This document shows positions 1 to 13,600 of a stretch of DNA of 64,000 bases, piece after piece. The notes under the pieces were generated by a model, which saw only the letters and a program-made list of their open reading frames with translations, did no database searches and was not told where the DNA came from. This stretch comes from Phoebastria nigripes (Eukaryota; Chordata; Aves; Procellariiformes; Diomedeidae), in NCBI GenBank assembly GCA_035582835.1, contig JAYKAV010003439.1, forward strand, positions 153,603-217,602, given 5' to 3'. Within the stretch, counting starts at the first letter, position 1. Each line of letters begins with the position of its first letter. Both the position numbers and the translations under genes were made by a program.

Positions 1-2929
1 TTATGCGTTTGGTTATTAAAATTCCCTAGCAAGCAATTTTAATCTGGCTGAATAAGCAGCGGTAAAATGCTGGTGTGGAAATGGACAAATGTTGCATGTC
101 CATCCCTGTTATTTTTAATCCTCAAATAGTTATTTATACAAATAAGTCAAGTTGTAGTATCCCTTTATATACAGGGATGAAAAAAAATGGCCTGTGCTGA
201 GATGAAAATTTCTTGCCAGGCTTTGTCACACAGAGGTTTGCCTGAGACTTTGCTGGCTACTCCAGCTGTGGGAGAGTATTTCCACCAAATGGTGTCATGT
301 CACAAGATGTCTTCATCATGCAACAGCACTTTTAAGGTCAGTTGTTTTCAGCTGCCCTATTGTTGAAGAGGTAACAGATGTCTACAGGTGAAGCACAGCC
401 CTTGTGTTTGTTAATTTTTCTTCCCCAAGCAAAAGATGTGCTTTCTCGGCCATTAGTGTCACTAGAATTCACGTTGTCTTAAGAAATTACTCCCTCCTGT
501 ATCCGTGGGATCTTGCCTCCTGATCCTTGAACTGCTAGAGATACAGTGCGTGTGCAAAAATGTATAAGCCTTTGCTGAATGTAACTTCAAGCACCTCCAT
601 CTGGGGCTGGGAACGTGTCGGATCTTGTAGGCTAAACAATGTTGGGAATGTCATCGCCCAGCAGTGAGCCCTCCAGCAGAACCAGGGTGCTGTATGCTTC
701 TGAAGCTGTCCTCAAAATGATGGCAGTAGGAGAGCTAAGGTTTTTCCACGATAGCAACTGGAAAACTGAAGACATGACTCAAGGAACAGCTCCCTGAGCA
801 GATGTAAAATAATGCTGCAGGTTGGTTGTGAGTGGGGCTTTGCATCAGGGGGCTGGCAGGAAGCGGCTATGGGCAGAGGCTGTGACACAGAGCTTGGGAG
901 AAAGACAACCACAACCAGAAATCAGATGGACTCCCGACAAGAGGTTCAAACAGGGTGTGTTTTTTGTGGCTGGAGTATGCAGATTTCTTCTACCCTGTTT
1001 CTCACCAAAATGAGCGCACTGGATATTTTTCTGGTCCATGTTTCATTGTTGGTGCTTCTGACTTTCTTTGCTGGCTTGTGATCTTTCCATCTGCCAGAGC
1101 CCCCGCTGAGTGGGATGCCGTGGAGAGACAGAGGAGGCACTCAGCAGTCTGAAGAGAGATCTGGCAGCCCCAGCTGGGGGTCCCCTACCTGCTGACTTGA
1201 GGCCATGGGAACAGCAGCTGCCAAAATCTGTGTTAGGGCTATAGCTGTCAGTGATAGTGGCCAGTCCTAGGAGAGAGCGATGCTCGTGCAGCTTGTTCTG
1301 AGCTCTCTGCACTGGGCTTTGCACCAGCGCAGGAGTAAATGGGGCTGATGTCCTCAGAACGAGACATAAAACCAAGGCCCTGACCCTTGGTGGCTATCTT
1401 GATCCAAGATCTGTCACCCTCTTGGTAAGACCAAGTGTGATAATAGCTCTGGGACAGCCTCCAGCCTTGGTAATTACTTTGCACATACTCTGTGCAAAAT
1501 GCCACATCTTGAAGTCCACCAGTATGCAGGCACTGCCAGTGCAACAGTAACTGGGCTGTGTTGTCTTTTTTCCCCTTTTTAACATTTTTTCTCTTTTTTT
1601 TTTCTTTTGTCTCCTCTGAATAGCAACTCCTCTGACCCCTGTTGGGGAAAAAAGTGTTGGGCTAGGTGAGCCACTGTTCTGATCTCGTAAGGCATGTCAT
1701 CTGTCTTTTTTGGAGTGGCCAGCACTTTCCCCCATGTATTTTTCCCTGTCGTTGGTACTGGTGAGACAGAGGTGGTCTAGGAGTTCCTGCCCTGCTTCCT
1801 GGCACATGGTGTAGTACATCCCCATGCTGGCTGACCTAGGATTTGTAATCACTTGACTTAAAACTGAGTCAGTGATTTTCTGCATCAGGACCAGAAAAAA
1901 CATTTGTTGCATTTTGTACCACGCAAAAGAGCTCAAATGTTCACAGAACTTGGCTAGTCCCAAGGTCTGTTAGGAAAATGGGGCTGTGGTGGGATGTGTG
2001 TTTGGTACAACTCACCTAGACCAAACTGCAAGGATGATGGCTCTCCAGGCTTGTGTCAGGTTCAAAGTAGGCACCTTGCTATGGTTGAATGTAGTGTCTA
2101 AATGCCTTACTTCTGCAAGGGACCGTCAGGTTTTTAACCATGTGTGAGAGAGATGCCAGCAGTGGGACTGGCAAGGGCTGATTCCCTTCCCGGCTCCCGG
2201 GCCTGCTATCCTTCCTGTCCTCACCACCCCTGNGCAGGCAGGGATTGCAGGCACTGGGTGTGAGTCGGTGCCAGGCTCTGTGTGTCACCACTCCACGGGA
2301 ACGGTTGTGTGACATTATTCTGTATTTTAAAGATGTTTTATATATTGACAGTAGTGTCATTGTGAATATGCAATTGATTTTGTTTCACTGCTACAATTTT
2401 TATGACTGGTGTTTTGTCCCTCAGAGATAATTGTGATTTGCTCCATGTAACTAGGTTATGTTTGACATTCGTAACGTGTGGATAGTTGCTATCCGACACA
2501 GTGTCTCCTTGTAATCTGTGCCTAAGAAGGATGTCTCCAGTCATCTCATCTGTTTCAGGAGCCAGCATTGTCTGTTCAGATGTGCAGAGTGAACCCAGTG
2601 CTTGTTGGGCTTCTTGTTTTGGTTGATTTGGTTTTTTTATAACAAGAGAAAAGTCAAAAGCAATCTGGAATCTGCTGGATTCACAAACAGTAAATACATA
2701 TCATGTTTCTAACGTGGTCCCAGGTTTCAGAAACGGAAGAGGTTCTAATTTTGATATTCAGCATACAACAGAGTTGAAATTTTGGGGGGGAGAAATCTGC
2801 TCCAATTTAAGCAACCACTTAGAACAGTGGATGATTTCCTGATGCCTGTGAAGTAGCTACAGACTGTGGCAATATCTCCCCATATCTTCATAAGAGGTCA
2901 GTCCCCTGGACACTCAGGTTTTCAGAAGA

Positions 2930-3480
2930 GTTTGACACCGGGCATAGTAAAGGCTTTCTGGAAATCCAGCCATAATGAGGGGATAATGAGCTGTTCTGAA
3001 AAAGATGGCTCAAATGTTTTATGCTGTTGATCTCCCATCCCATCCATTTTTAAATGATTTGCCTGGTATAGTTTTCATTGCTTCTCTCTGACAGTGAGAT
3101 GATACCTCTGTGCCTGCTGTTCAAAATCACACTGCTGTCTTGCTGCCTTGTCATATTGCACGCTGAGAATATTTTATGAGCTGTTGGTGATCCTCCTTGC
3201 AGACTCCTGCTTCCCCAAGCATCTCATCCTCATTGCAGATCCCTGACTGCAGTTATCGCCCCCTGAACTACATTACTTGGCTTTTTCTATCCAGGCGGAT
3301 CTTTATTTTGAGCCTTACTTTCCCTGTTTCTGCATGGATCCTTTTGTGTTTCTTAGCTTTCTCACTGCTGCTCCAAATTTAGCAGCATCTGCAGTTGTAA
3401 TTAATATGCTGTTTGCCTTTGTTTCAGGTCATTAATAAGGATGTTGAATAAAAATCTTCTGCCTATTGATTCTGGCATGT
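2930..3480 (-). repeat. possible ancient CR1/L3-like LINE relic
   Basis: Phrases around 2940-2990 (pathway of 'aaaggctttctgga..tccag'), 3380-3400 ('caaatttagcagcatctgca') and 3428-3450 ('gtcattaataaggatgttga') resemble, in order, reverse-strand text of old CR1/L3 LINEs as I remember them. The match is degraded and from memory only. A repeat-library alignment would settle it. Confidence 0.3.
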
Positions 3481-5439
3481 GTCCATAAATAGCATCTGTG
3501 CACAGGCACAGTGTACTTGGAAGCCTAGCAACCCGCCGTCTCCCCATTTGCACGGTAGTTTAACCTCATGTATCTTGTCTCTTTTGCATCCTCTCCCTGT
3601 CCCCATGCACTGGTTCTCTCTTTTGTCCTTTTGCACAGGCTTACTTGTTTTCTCTTCCCCCTCTTCCTCTTTGTTCCCTCTCTTAAATGTTTCTTCCACT
3701 GCTCCAGTTCAGAAGCATTTTGCTTATGCTGTGCTCTATCAAGTGAGCTCACGGCTGGAAATGCTCCTGTCAGACCTTATGCTTCTGCAGGGCTCCAGGG
3801 GGGAGTGCGTGCTACCTGCCCAGGGGAGTGATGTGTTGTGGCCCCGCTCACCATGGAGGCATTTCACACCAGTTTACTCCATTAAGGTGTGGTTTGCGTA
3901 TTGCAGAGCTTGCAGGGAGGGTGTTGGAGACAATGGAAGAAGGAAGTAAAATTCCTGTGTTTGAGAGTAATTCTGCCTTGAGGTCTTGAGAAAGAGTAGG
4001 AAGAAACAAGGAGGAACCCACTTAAAACCTCTGCTCTGCTGGATTAAATCATCCTCCTTCGAAACAGATCCTGGTTTACCGTCCAGTCAAAGGCAGCTCT
4101 GGGCTTGGTGTTTGAGTTGTGCAGAGCCCAGAGCTCTTGGCACAGGCTCTGCTGTTTCAGGTACTTGCACCCAGGTCTCAGACTTCTCCCGGACCTGCAG
4201 CAAGCCCTAAACGTCCCTGCAGAGTTTTGGGTCTTAATTGGGATTGCAGTTAGAGCTGTTGGCTGGGGACGCTTGTTTTGTATGTGTTGGGGGTAGAGCT
4301 CTGGCCCTGGCAGCGGGCTCTGGCTGGTGCTGCAGCCCAGCTGCCTGTGCTCAAGGATCCAGCTGGTGGGGCAATGAGATCAGAGCTACCTCCTGGGCCT
4401 TTCTGCAGAGCTGTGGCACCGTCCTGGCTGCGATGGGCACCTGGATGGGCATAGCTGAGGACGGCTGTGGGCATATCTGTGACCATTACTGTAAAAGGAG
4501 GTCCAGAGGCTACATTTCTAGGGAATTGTCCTGGAGCCAGCATGTTCAGATGAATGGGAGAAAAGTGGGCTTGACCAAAGCTAAAGCTCCTATAATCATT
4601 GCTTTGAGCAGACAGCGATTCAAAGCAAACCACAGCCAGCTGAAATCCTCTAATGTAAACTTGGGGCTCCACCACCTGTCAAGGCCAAGCTAGCTATTGC
4701 TCTGGGGAGCAGCAGGCATGGCACACAGCATGTCCACACCATCCTAGGGGCTAGGGAAGATAATTCAGCTCTCGTTCTGAGTAAATTCTCAAAANAAACA
4801 ATTTTACAGTAGCAGAAGCAGGAGTAAAGGCCCAAGAGGGCCCTGCAGACCTGTGGAGCTCCTTGCCATGCAATACCACAGTATCCAGAAGGTGCAGAGG
4901 TATGTGAGGATGACATGTGTCTAATAACATGGGTATCTGCATTAACAGTAGATGTGAACTCTCACACCGAACATGGTAATTGGGAGCTGATGCTGAGAAT
5001 GAGCTGGTTTTGGGTCCGTGTGTGGCAGGAGAACCCTACTGCAGGCATAAGGTGGACCGCAGAGCCGTGGAGTCAGCGCTGGGATGCATTCCCAGCCCAG
5101 TGGCACACTTCAGCTCCATGCCAGGCAGATGGCTCNCTGCCAGCGGCTCAGTGAAGCAGATGCTCCGTGCTGCCTTCAGTCCATGAGTGAGGCAAAACTG
5201 AATAAATGATCAGAAAATGGCTTGAAAGGATCTTTCTCCTCTCCCCCTGGCTTTAGTATGAAACTGAGCTGCACAGCTCTAGCTTGCTTTCCANAACACC
5301 AGCCTTAAACCCACTCTTTCACAGATCTGTTCATTGGCTGCTCTGTTTCCTCTCTCAGCCCAGGTCTCTCCAGACAGCTTTTTCTGCTGTGTTAGCTTTT
5401 GCTTTTTCACCTTTTTACTCTTGAAGTCCTCATTCCACT

Positions 5440-5659
5440 NNNNNNNNNNNNNNNNNNNNNNNNNNNNNNNNNNNNNNNNNNNNNNNNNNNNNNNNNNNNN
5501 NNNNNNNNNNNNNNNNNNNNNNNNNNNNNNNNNNNNNNNNNNNNNNNNNNNNNNNNNNNNNNNNNNNNNNNNNNNNNNNNNNNNNNNNNNNNNNNNNNNN
5601 NNNNNNNNNNNNNNNNNNNNNNNNNNNNNNNNNNNNNNNNNNNNNNNNNNNNNNNNNNN
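5440..5659. other. assembly gap (220 N)
   Basis: A continuous run of 220 N interrupts SCD5 intron 1. The flanking sequence (C/T-rich on the left, unique-looking on the right) gives no clue to its content. Frames that read through this run are meaningless. Confidence 0.99.
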
Positions 5660-8600
5660 TGAGACAACCTTTTGTCAGGTGGCTTCAGAGCTCCTGCTCA
5701 GGCTGCTGTACTGTTGGCAGAACTCCCATGGCCTGGCTCTTTTAGACGCTGGCCCTGCCTACCTGGCAGCTCTGTGTGCTCCATCCCCAGGCTTGTGGCT
5801 ACCGGGTCCTCACCCAGCCCTTTTCTAGCTCCATCTTCCTTATCCCTCAAGCACCTCTCATTTCACAAGCAGCCCTCTGTGTGCAGTCAGTGCTGGGGCT
5901 GGCTTGGCCTCCTGGTGAGGACAGCTCCATGGAAATGCCTCGTGGCCTCATAGCTGGGCATCTTGGCGAGGTGGGGATGCTGCCAGCTTGCTGTTCTTCC
6001 TTCACATCCGTCATCAATGGCTGCTGACAACCTCTTCGGCCACGCTCCAACAGAGCCCTCTCCCANGCTGTGCTCCTGTCAGCCCTGCAGCACCGGTTGA
6101 GGGGAGGAAAAGCAGTATATTATTCCTCCTCAACAAGATGTGCTCTGAATTCAGAGTCTCCGGTACTTGTGGCCTGTGATCGCGTGTGAAGCCAATATAT
6201 ACGGATAGCACAGCTCAGTCTTCAGTCTGTAGATTAAGTTTGGAATGCTGCGGTTTCCTTGTGAGTGTGATTTTGCTTTGGTAAGTCAGCCCAGTTGCAG
6301 AATTAGCTCACTAAAACATGCAGAAGACTAATCTGGCTATTTTAGCAGCTTCCTCTTTGTACATTAAGTACTTCACTAAATTAAAAAGAACTGTATCATT
6401 AACTGTTTGGATTCCAGGTTGTTTATTGGTACTTTTCTTGTGGTTTTCTTTTTTTCCTTTTTTTTTTCTGCAATAACTGTGTTTTTTACTCTTTATTACT
6501 TAGGAGACCGGTTTAGTTACAGGTTTAAGAGGGAGTTTTCAGTATGAGGGGAAATTGCTATTAAGTAAGCTGCTTTGCTCCACAGTGTAATCCTTTTGTG
6601 TTTCATGGAGATTTCACCCCCCACACACACTCCCCACCCCCCAAAAATGAGCCAGGTAGGTAAGTAGTGGCTCTCTTCTCGTGTAGTTACTGTAGCTGTG
6701 CATAATTAATGTAAAATCAAATGGTTTATAGTCTGACTTTTGGTTTGAGTTAATAATTTATTCTGCAAAGGAAAGCTTGAGACCTATCTTTACATGGCAA
6801 ATATTTGTCATCTTGGCTATCTATACATTGGGAATTAGTGGCCGAGTAGTATTTTCAGGCACCCTAATTCCTGAAAGAACCATAGAAATCTGATATCACT
6901 GTACAGTGCATTTGTCTGACAGGATTTGTTTCTGCTCTGGTCACCGAACTCCTGAGTAATTTTTTTGTTGGTTTGTTTCTGGGGATGTTTTAGCCCTCAG
7001 GATTTATATTAGGAAAATTCCTGCTGTTATGATTCCTCCTCTGCAAAGCCAAAAAGCAGGCATGTTGCATGGGTATAAGCCCCAGCCGTTTTAGCTTGAT
7101 CACTGTGGTAGTGGCTGGGGCTGGCAAGTCCTGGGAGGGCTGGNGAGGGCAAGAGGACGGAGCTTGTGGTCGTGGCCCAGGGAAGCCCTGGGAAAGCGCT
7201 GTTTGATCAGGGCAGCATGTTTCCGGGAGGCTCTGAGGGTATTTCCTCAGTCTGGTGCTCATTCTCGGTTGACCTTTCTGCCTCTCCGCTTGCGGAGCCA
7301 CGCAGGGAAGAGCCGGCTTGTTCCCGGCTGTGGCCATTGGGAGAGCCTGGCATGCCGGCTGCCCCCTGTGAAAGAGGTGTCCCCCTCCTTTTGCTGGGGC
7401 ACACCACCAGTCAGTCCCTGTCCTGAAGTACAGCTGAGCTTGCCTACTCATGGTTGATGGCTGGAGACATGCTGCCTGCGAGGCTGCCTATGCAGCAACA
7501 GGACTCCTGCAGAAATGTTTCAGATAAATCCTCCCATTTGTAGCCCAGGGCTTCCCAGGAAGTGTGAACTGGGAATGATGCTGGGAGGGGGCCTGGGCTG
7601 AGAGGTGCTGTTCAAAGGTATGGACACAGGGTGGCACGTAGACCCTAGGGCAGCCCCCAGACTCCCAAAATAGTGTTGTCCATTCTGCTGCAATGCTGGT
7701 GGTGTGGAGTGGACTGAATGAAAGGATCTCTGTTAAGCTGAGCTCTATAAGAGCTGAATCATCAAGTGGCATAAATCCCTTGTATTCAGTGCAGCTATTT
7801 CATGTGGTCTGTATGTTACCTACCACTCAGCTTCTTTCTTGCCATGGATAGAGAAGGAAAGCGAAATCAACTTTAATGTTGCATATGTCTTGTTCTACCC
7901 ACTTATCTTTAATTCTGGTTTTAAGCAATCAATCATGATTAAGATGGATGGATGCCTTGAGAAGCACTTGGTCAGCTAAATGATCTGTTGCTNTGAAGTG
8001 GGAGAAGAGCCCCTCTTTGTGCTTTAAGGAAGCAAAGAGACTACTGAAGATGGGAGATTTCAGCCCCTGTGACTAGAATGAGGTTAACCAGTCATAAAGC
8101 CCACAGACAATATGTTCTTGTAATGATTCAGGACTATAACCTTAATATTTTTATGTTAGCTGGATAATGTCAGTATTCTGTGTGTCACAGATCTGTTCCC
8201 ACAATTACAGTCATTTGAGCAATTTGGAAGGCCTTATTTAGTGATGTTTCTGCACAGCGCAACATCATGTACAGAAAATGACAGGATAGCTTCTCCCTAA
8301 TTTCAGAGAAGTCTGAGTCCTTGCACTGACAAGGCATGTGCAAAAACTGCAAGACTGCAGTGGAGACTGGAGTGTGAGTTGTTGTGGTGTCGGCATTTTT
8401 ATTGATCTGAGAGTAATCTGTAAATTCAACAAAATCTGTAAATGATGTGCAGAGAGGATGCATGATTTTCAGTTCATTTCTGTACCTCTCTTCAGGAAGC
8501 AGGCAGAAGTCTGAATTTGGCAATAGACTTCAGCGCACTGGACTTAACTGCACAGATGAGCCTTTTCTGGGAGTAGCTTGAACGCTGCAGCCTGCTGAAA

Positions 8601-10566
8601 AAGAGAATTGCCTCTTTGGTGATGGTGTCCAAAGCAGGTTTTAGAGATGCATCATCTTTATTGGGACCATTCTGACTCCATTTGTCTGTTGCATTTTGTG
8701 AGAAAGGCTTTGGTTTGCTGTGCAGGAGATGACAGGAATTTGGGCCATGTACATAACATGAAACAGTTTGGGTAAATCCGGTTTTGGTGGATCCACCAGT
8801 GGAGTGGATAAGGTCCATTTACTCCCTCAGTCCGCAGGGGTGACAATCAACATGAAATATGGTTGCCGTTATTTTATCAAATATCTTTTTATTGTATTTT
8901 CTCTTAGATGCTGTAATTTCAAGCACTGTGAGTTGGGAGTAGATAGAGGGACACAGTAGACACCCACCTACGTATACATATTTTTGTTTTCTTTTTGCAA
9001 AGATAGATGTTTTACATTACATACTGGGAAAAGCTGATTGTGAATTCCTTTCTAGCCACTGCATGTCTAACAGGGTTCCCTGCTGGACAGACTGTTGTGC
9101 AGACACAAGTAGAAAACCCCCTTTTGGGGATAGGTTTTCCCCTTTTTGTTCCAGTAACTCTATTTAGGTATTTGAAATAGGCTGTTTTAACCAAAACATG
9201 CCTCTGTGTGTAGAGTGGCAGGGAGCCCTGGCTAAACAGCACATAGCTTCAGGCCGTGCAAACTCATTTGAGGTTGTCTTGTAATATTCTTATTGTTTGA
9301 ATCCACTCTTGTTTTAANTTTACACTTGTAAAATGAGCCTGTACTCTTTAGGCACAGTATGAGAAATCAACACCTATGGGAAGGAGACATAAGAGTCTAT
9401 CATGACAGCTGGGTAGCTTGAATGTGAGTAGTTTTAAATGGTCCAGTTTATTTGGGACTTACATAGTACTTTCCTCCTAGCTGTTCCCATTTTCCCTCCG
9501 GTCTCTCTCCAAAAGGAGGAGCAGCTCTAATACACTGTTCTTCCAACCCCTTCCCATAGCCTCCTCTTTTGTTGCAAGTCAAAACAACTCAGGCCATGGA
9601 TCGATCATCCATCACGCAGGAATTGAAAGACACTAGAGACAAAAACAGCGAGCACATCAAAGGAGAAGCAATCAGTGCACAGATGCAAGGCTTGAGCAGG
9701 CGGGCCTGGGTCCACTGTCTTGTTCTGCTGCCCCAGCCACCATTCCCCCTGCCCCTGGAAATGTGAGGTTAACCGGCCAGAGCATGTGTGAGCGTGGCCT
9801 GTGCTGAAAGGAGAACCAGAGATGTACCGATGGTGGTTGGTGGGGGTATTATTTTAAGCATGGGGGTTACACTGCAGGACACACGTGCTTGGGCTATGTG
9901 TCTAGCCTGGAGCCAATGTGGTGAGTAAGGAACAGACCTGCTCCCGTGCTGTGTTGGCCATCTGAAAAAATGCTCAAAGCAAGTTTACTTGGCCAATTTT
10001 TTAATTAAGGGAAGGAAAAGCAGTTCCTGAAACTGAGGGAGATGGTGAATGCTTTGCTTCCTGGTGCATTTTTATTACCGAGTCATGAGCTCCCGATGAT
10101 AAGAGAAGTTTTTATTGTGGAAGGTCTGACACAGCTCGTATCTTTAGGGGTGGGACATGATGCTCTTAAACTAGCTGACAGATTGGACTTGAGCAAAGAC
10201 CTGTCTGGAGGAGGCTGGCAGTGTCCTGTTAGAAGAGTTATTGTTACTCTTCTGAAACGAGTGATAAACTTTCACTCCACTGTACTTGGCGAAAGCACAC
10301 TACATAAACATGTTACGGCATGGTGCTTCAGTGCTGCCAAACTCTCCTGAACAATGCACTGGCTAAATGGGGAGGGGTGGGAAGTGGAACAACGTGTCCC
10401 TGGGGCCGCAGGGCAGAGGTGGGCTGAGAACCTCAGCTCCTGTCTGCCCAGCCTCATCCACTGAGTGACCCTGCAGGTGTCAGCAGGCAGGGGCAAGGAT
10501 CATCTTTACATCAAAAAAAGCAGTTGGCCCCTGGCACATCCTTTGTTTTGTTTTTGTGTCTTTCAG

Positions 10567-10697
10567 CATATTTCTGTTTCCTGATGACGGCCCTGGGCGT
10601 GACGGCTGGTGCACATCGCCTGTGGAGCCACCGTTCTTACAAAGCCAAGCTGCCTTTGCGGATCTTTCTGGCTGCAGCTAACTCCATGGCTTTCCAG
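10567..10697 (+). CDS. SCD5: SCD5 exon 2
   Basis: The exon has 131 nt. It opens with the last two bases of an alanine codon after a tttcag acceptor and ends at a CAG|gtgggg donor. It encodes the end of a transmembrane segment (AYFCFLMTALG) and the first histidine box HRLWSH, whose two histidines (10614-10616 and 10629-10631) are iron ligands in the family. Confidence 0.96.
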
Positions 10698-13600
10698 GTG
10701 GGGTTGTGGTTGCCTATCCAGATTCTTGGCCTCCAGGCAGCTTTCTCTCCTGTGCAGGGATCCCCTCAGCTTAGAGACGGCAAAAGAAAAAAAAAAAATA
10801 TTGGCAGAAAGACATTTGCTGATAACACACTGCTGCTGGCTCAGGGGATGCAGAGCCACTCTCACCACCCACGTAACAGTATGCATTAGACAGTCCAGGA
10901 GCAGTAATTACTTAAGGACCAAGTTGAACATGCCCAGATCAGGGGCTTAGCACCCCAGCAGCCTATTTGTGGCACAGGTCAGGCCCCACACTTCACAGGA
11001 CAACGTGGAAACTTTTGTAAGGACCAACTTGATGCGAATATGTATGCATAATCAAGTCTCTTTGTCCATCCAGGCAGCTGGAGATTTTGACGTGCCCAGA
11101 AGGGAGAGCAGGCATCCTTTCACAATCTTAATTTATCTCTGTTTTATGCAGCATTTTTCACCAGTAAAATTCAAATCCGTTTGCAAAGAAGCACATTACT
11201 AGCTCTGTACTTACTGATAGGCAGTCTTAGACCTCAAAAATGTTTGTGTAACACCCAGCTGGTGGTAGGAGTTAGCCCAGAACCAGGATCATCTTGGTGT
11301 GAATTTAGTTACTCCTTTGGCTGTTCAAAATAGAGATATGAACCTGTACTAACATTAAACTTACCGTAACCCCTTGTGGCACTAAGTACCACGTGTGTGT
11401 TGTGCCTTGAGTCTTCAGCTTTTTCTCTTCAGTCTTTTTGGTTGACTTCTCGTTCATGTACCTTGACAGAGGATGAAAAGAGTCCCTTATGCACTTCTGT
11501 ACTGTTCATTTATCATCTTTGAGTTTTTTTTTTTTTTCATGTGGAAAGAATTAGTCCTGTTAATCCCTCTAGACATTACAAAGAGCACAATGCTTTTGCT
11601 TGAATATGGGAATGTGTCCATTTTGACTATAACCTTCCTTTGTTCTGAGCCATATTCCAGCTGCTTTGTGCTGCTTGGTTCCTTGCAGAGCTTTGCAAGC
11701 CCTTTGCGTGTTAAACAACTGTTTTGAGAACCCCCTGGTACTGTCCTCCTGTTTTACAGCCAATCTTATCTTTTGTAAGTAATTTAAATGAATGTGTCGA
11801 GCTGGTTGCAGTGAGCCTGTACATTGGGATTTCATTGCGTTCTGCTCCCCTGTTGCTATGGATTTTGCTCTCAGCTGCATTGGCCTCATCACTGCTCTTG
11901 GCTGAAGACATGGTGTGATTCTGAGGCAGGGAAGTACTTCAAAGTAGCTTCAAGCCACCTTTGTGTCCTTCATATCAGAAAGAAAATGAAAGGCCAAATC
12001 ACCCACTCTAAGTTTTAAGTAGTCTGAAGACTGTTCCTAATTACCATGACATCCATTGCCTGGTAAAGGCTGTTATCACCACCACAAGCAGACAGTGAAT
12101 GAGTTTTCAGGTCCATCTCCCTCATGTTGGCTTTAGGAGGAAGAGGTAGCATTGGAGATACCTACAGCATCCCTGGATGCTGAATATTGAGGAAATATTC
12201 AGATTTCTTGAAGGGCAGGGGAAACTCTGCTGAAGAGTTTTAACTTGATGCTGTATGGGCTGTGACATGCTGTAGTTCCTCTGAAATACCATCAGATGCA
12301 GCCATTTTTGCCCTGTTGGCCAGTGCATTTTTTTATGATTGGAGCATGCTGAGCTGTGTTTCTTCTCTCCATCTAGAGTGAAGCTCTCACAATTTTGAAA
12401 GACTGTGCTTCTTGCTGTCACGTGTCTGTTTCAGAAATAGGTAATACCTGGCTTACATCTACTTGATCTCCTAGTGTTTAAGTTTCAGCATCTGAGTTGG
12501 GATGTGCTGATGTCTCCTCTGCTAACTGCATTGTGCTGTTGCTCCTGGCCATCTCTGTGAAACAAGCTGTGTTGTTCAGCTGAGGTTGTGCAGTGAGCAT
12601 TTGCACACAGCAACAGTGGTTGTATGGAAATTCGTGTCAGCACACTGAGGTTGTTACATAGCCCAGTTTGTTGTCACGTTTCGGTCTGCAGGTTTATTAA
12701 GGGACCTGCTAATGAAACCTCATGTTTGCATCACTGTCACAGCATGATGCTGTTGCTCTCTGCTTTGGAAGGGATTTCACTCCTGTGTTTACCTGAAACT
12801 TGATCGAGTGATGTGTTCCTGAAAAATGGTTGCTATTAATACGCTTGGAGCATATTCACACGTGCTATGTTCCAGTTCTTGGTGTATTTATTGCCAACTG
12901 TTCTGGCCTCTGGAGTTTATTTCCTCTTGGCCTTTGTGGTTTTTAATTAGATGCAATTCAGTTTTTTCGCAGTTTCCTAACCCTTTCATCTGGGGAATCA
13001 TGTTTTTTGCCAGCCCTTCAGGTGTTTGCTGTGGTATGAAAAGCCAAGTTAATTTCTCACAGTATCATTGCTTTGACCTGGTTATCTGCTGTCCCACAAA
13101 TAATTTTATCAAGTGCTCTTGTGACAAACTGATCAACAGTCTCACTTGAAAAATTATTTCTGGTTAAGAAAGAGGACCTTTCCTAGGTGTGCTTCTTGCA
13201 TAACCCTGTTTTATTTTTAAATGACTTAATCTTGGCATTTTCCAGTCTTCTGGATATTCCCGCTGAAGCCGCTTGAAGCAGTGTAGAGGCTTTCATTCCC
13301 TTTGATTTCTCTGCAGGAAAAAAATAAGATGGCAGCAAGGTAAAGATCTCCCCTTGTTCTCGCTGAGGAGTTTGGTGACTTCCTTTGCTTCACTCAGTTT
13401 ACTTTGTTCTCTTGAGCAATGGGATAGTTAAGGTGCGACATACTGGAGCGCTGGTAAGGGGCTGATCTTTACTGCCTCCTCTCAATGGCTTAGATGGTCA
13501 GTGCTGCAGAAAAATGTTCCCCTCATCCCCAGCCCACTCCCAGTGTCACTGTGGCCATGGCATGACAACAGTACAGGTCTGAGCACAACTGAGTGCAATG

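Larger units (their letters stand above)
1..10566 (+). other. SCD5: SCD5 intron 1 (3' part), no exon seen
   Basis: No coding exon is recognisable here. The stretch ends at the polypyrimidine/CAG acceptor of SCD5 exon 2, so it is inferred to be the distal part of intron 1. SCD5 exon 1, which encodes roughly the first 77 residues in the human protein, is not visible and probably lies upstream. Open frames in the stretch are short, with no family signature. It includes the assembly gap at 5440-5659 and a possible ancient LINE relic near 2.9-3.5 kb. Confidence 0.75.

Noticed and set aside
3479..3949. 156-codon + strand open frame
   Set aside because: Cys/Ser/Leu-rich, no domain, inside SCD5 intron 1; possibly partly ancient repeat.
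5334..5828. Open frames through 5334-5828
   Set aside because: Most of the span is the 220-N gap, so no real translation exists.
10042..10350. 102-codon frame just upstream of SCD5 exon 2
   Set aside because: Checked as a possible alternative exon; no similarity to the desaturase N-terminus, and no good donor in a compatible frame was seen.
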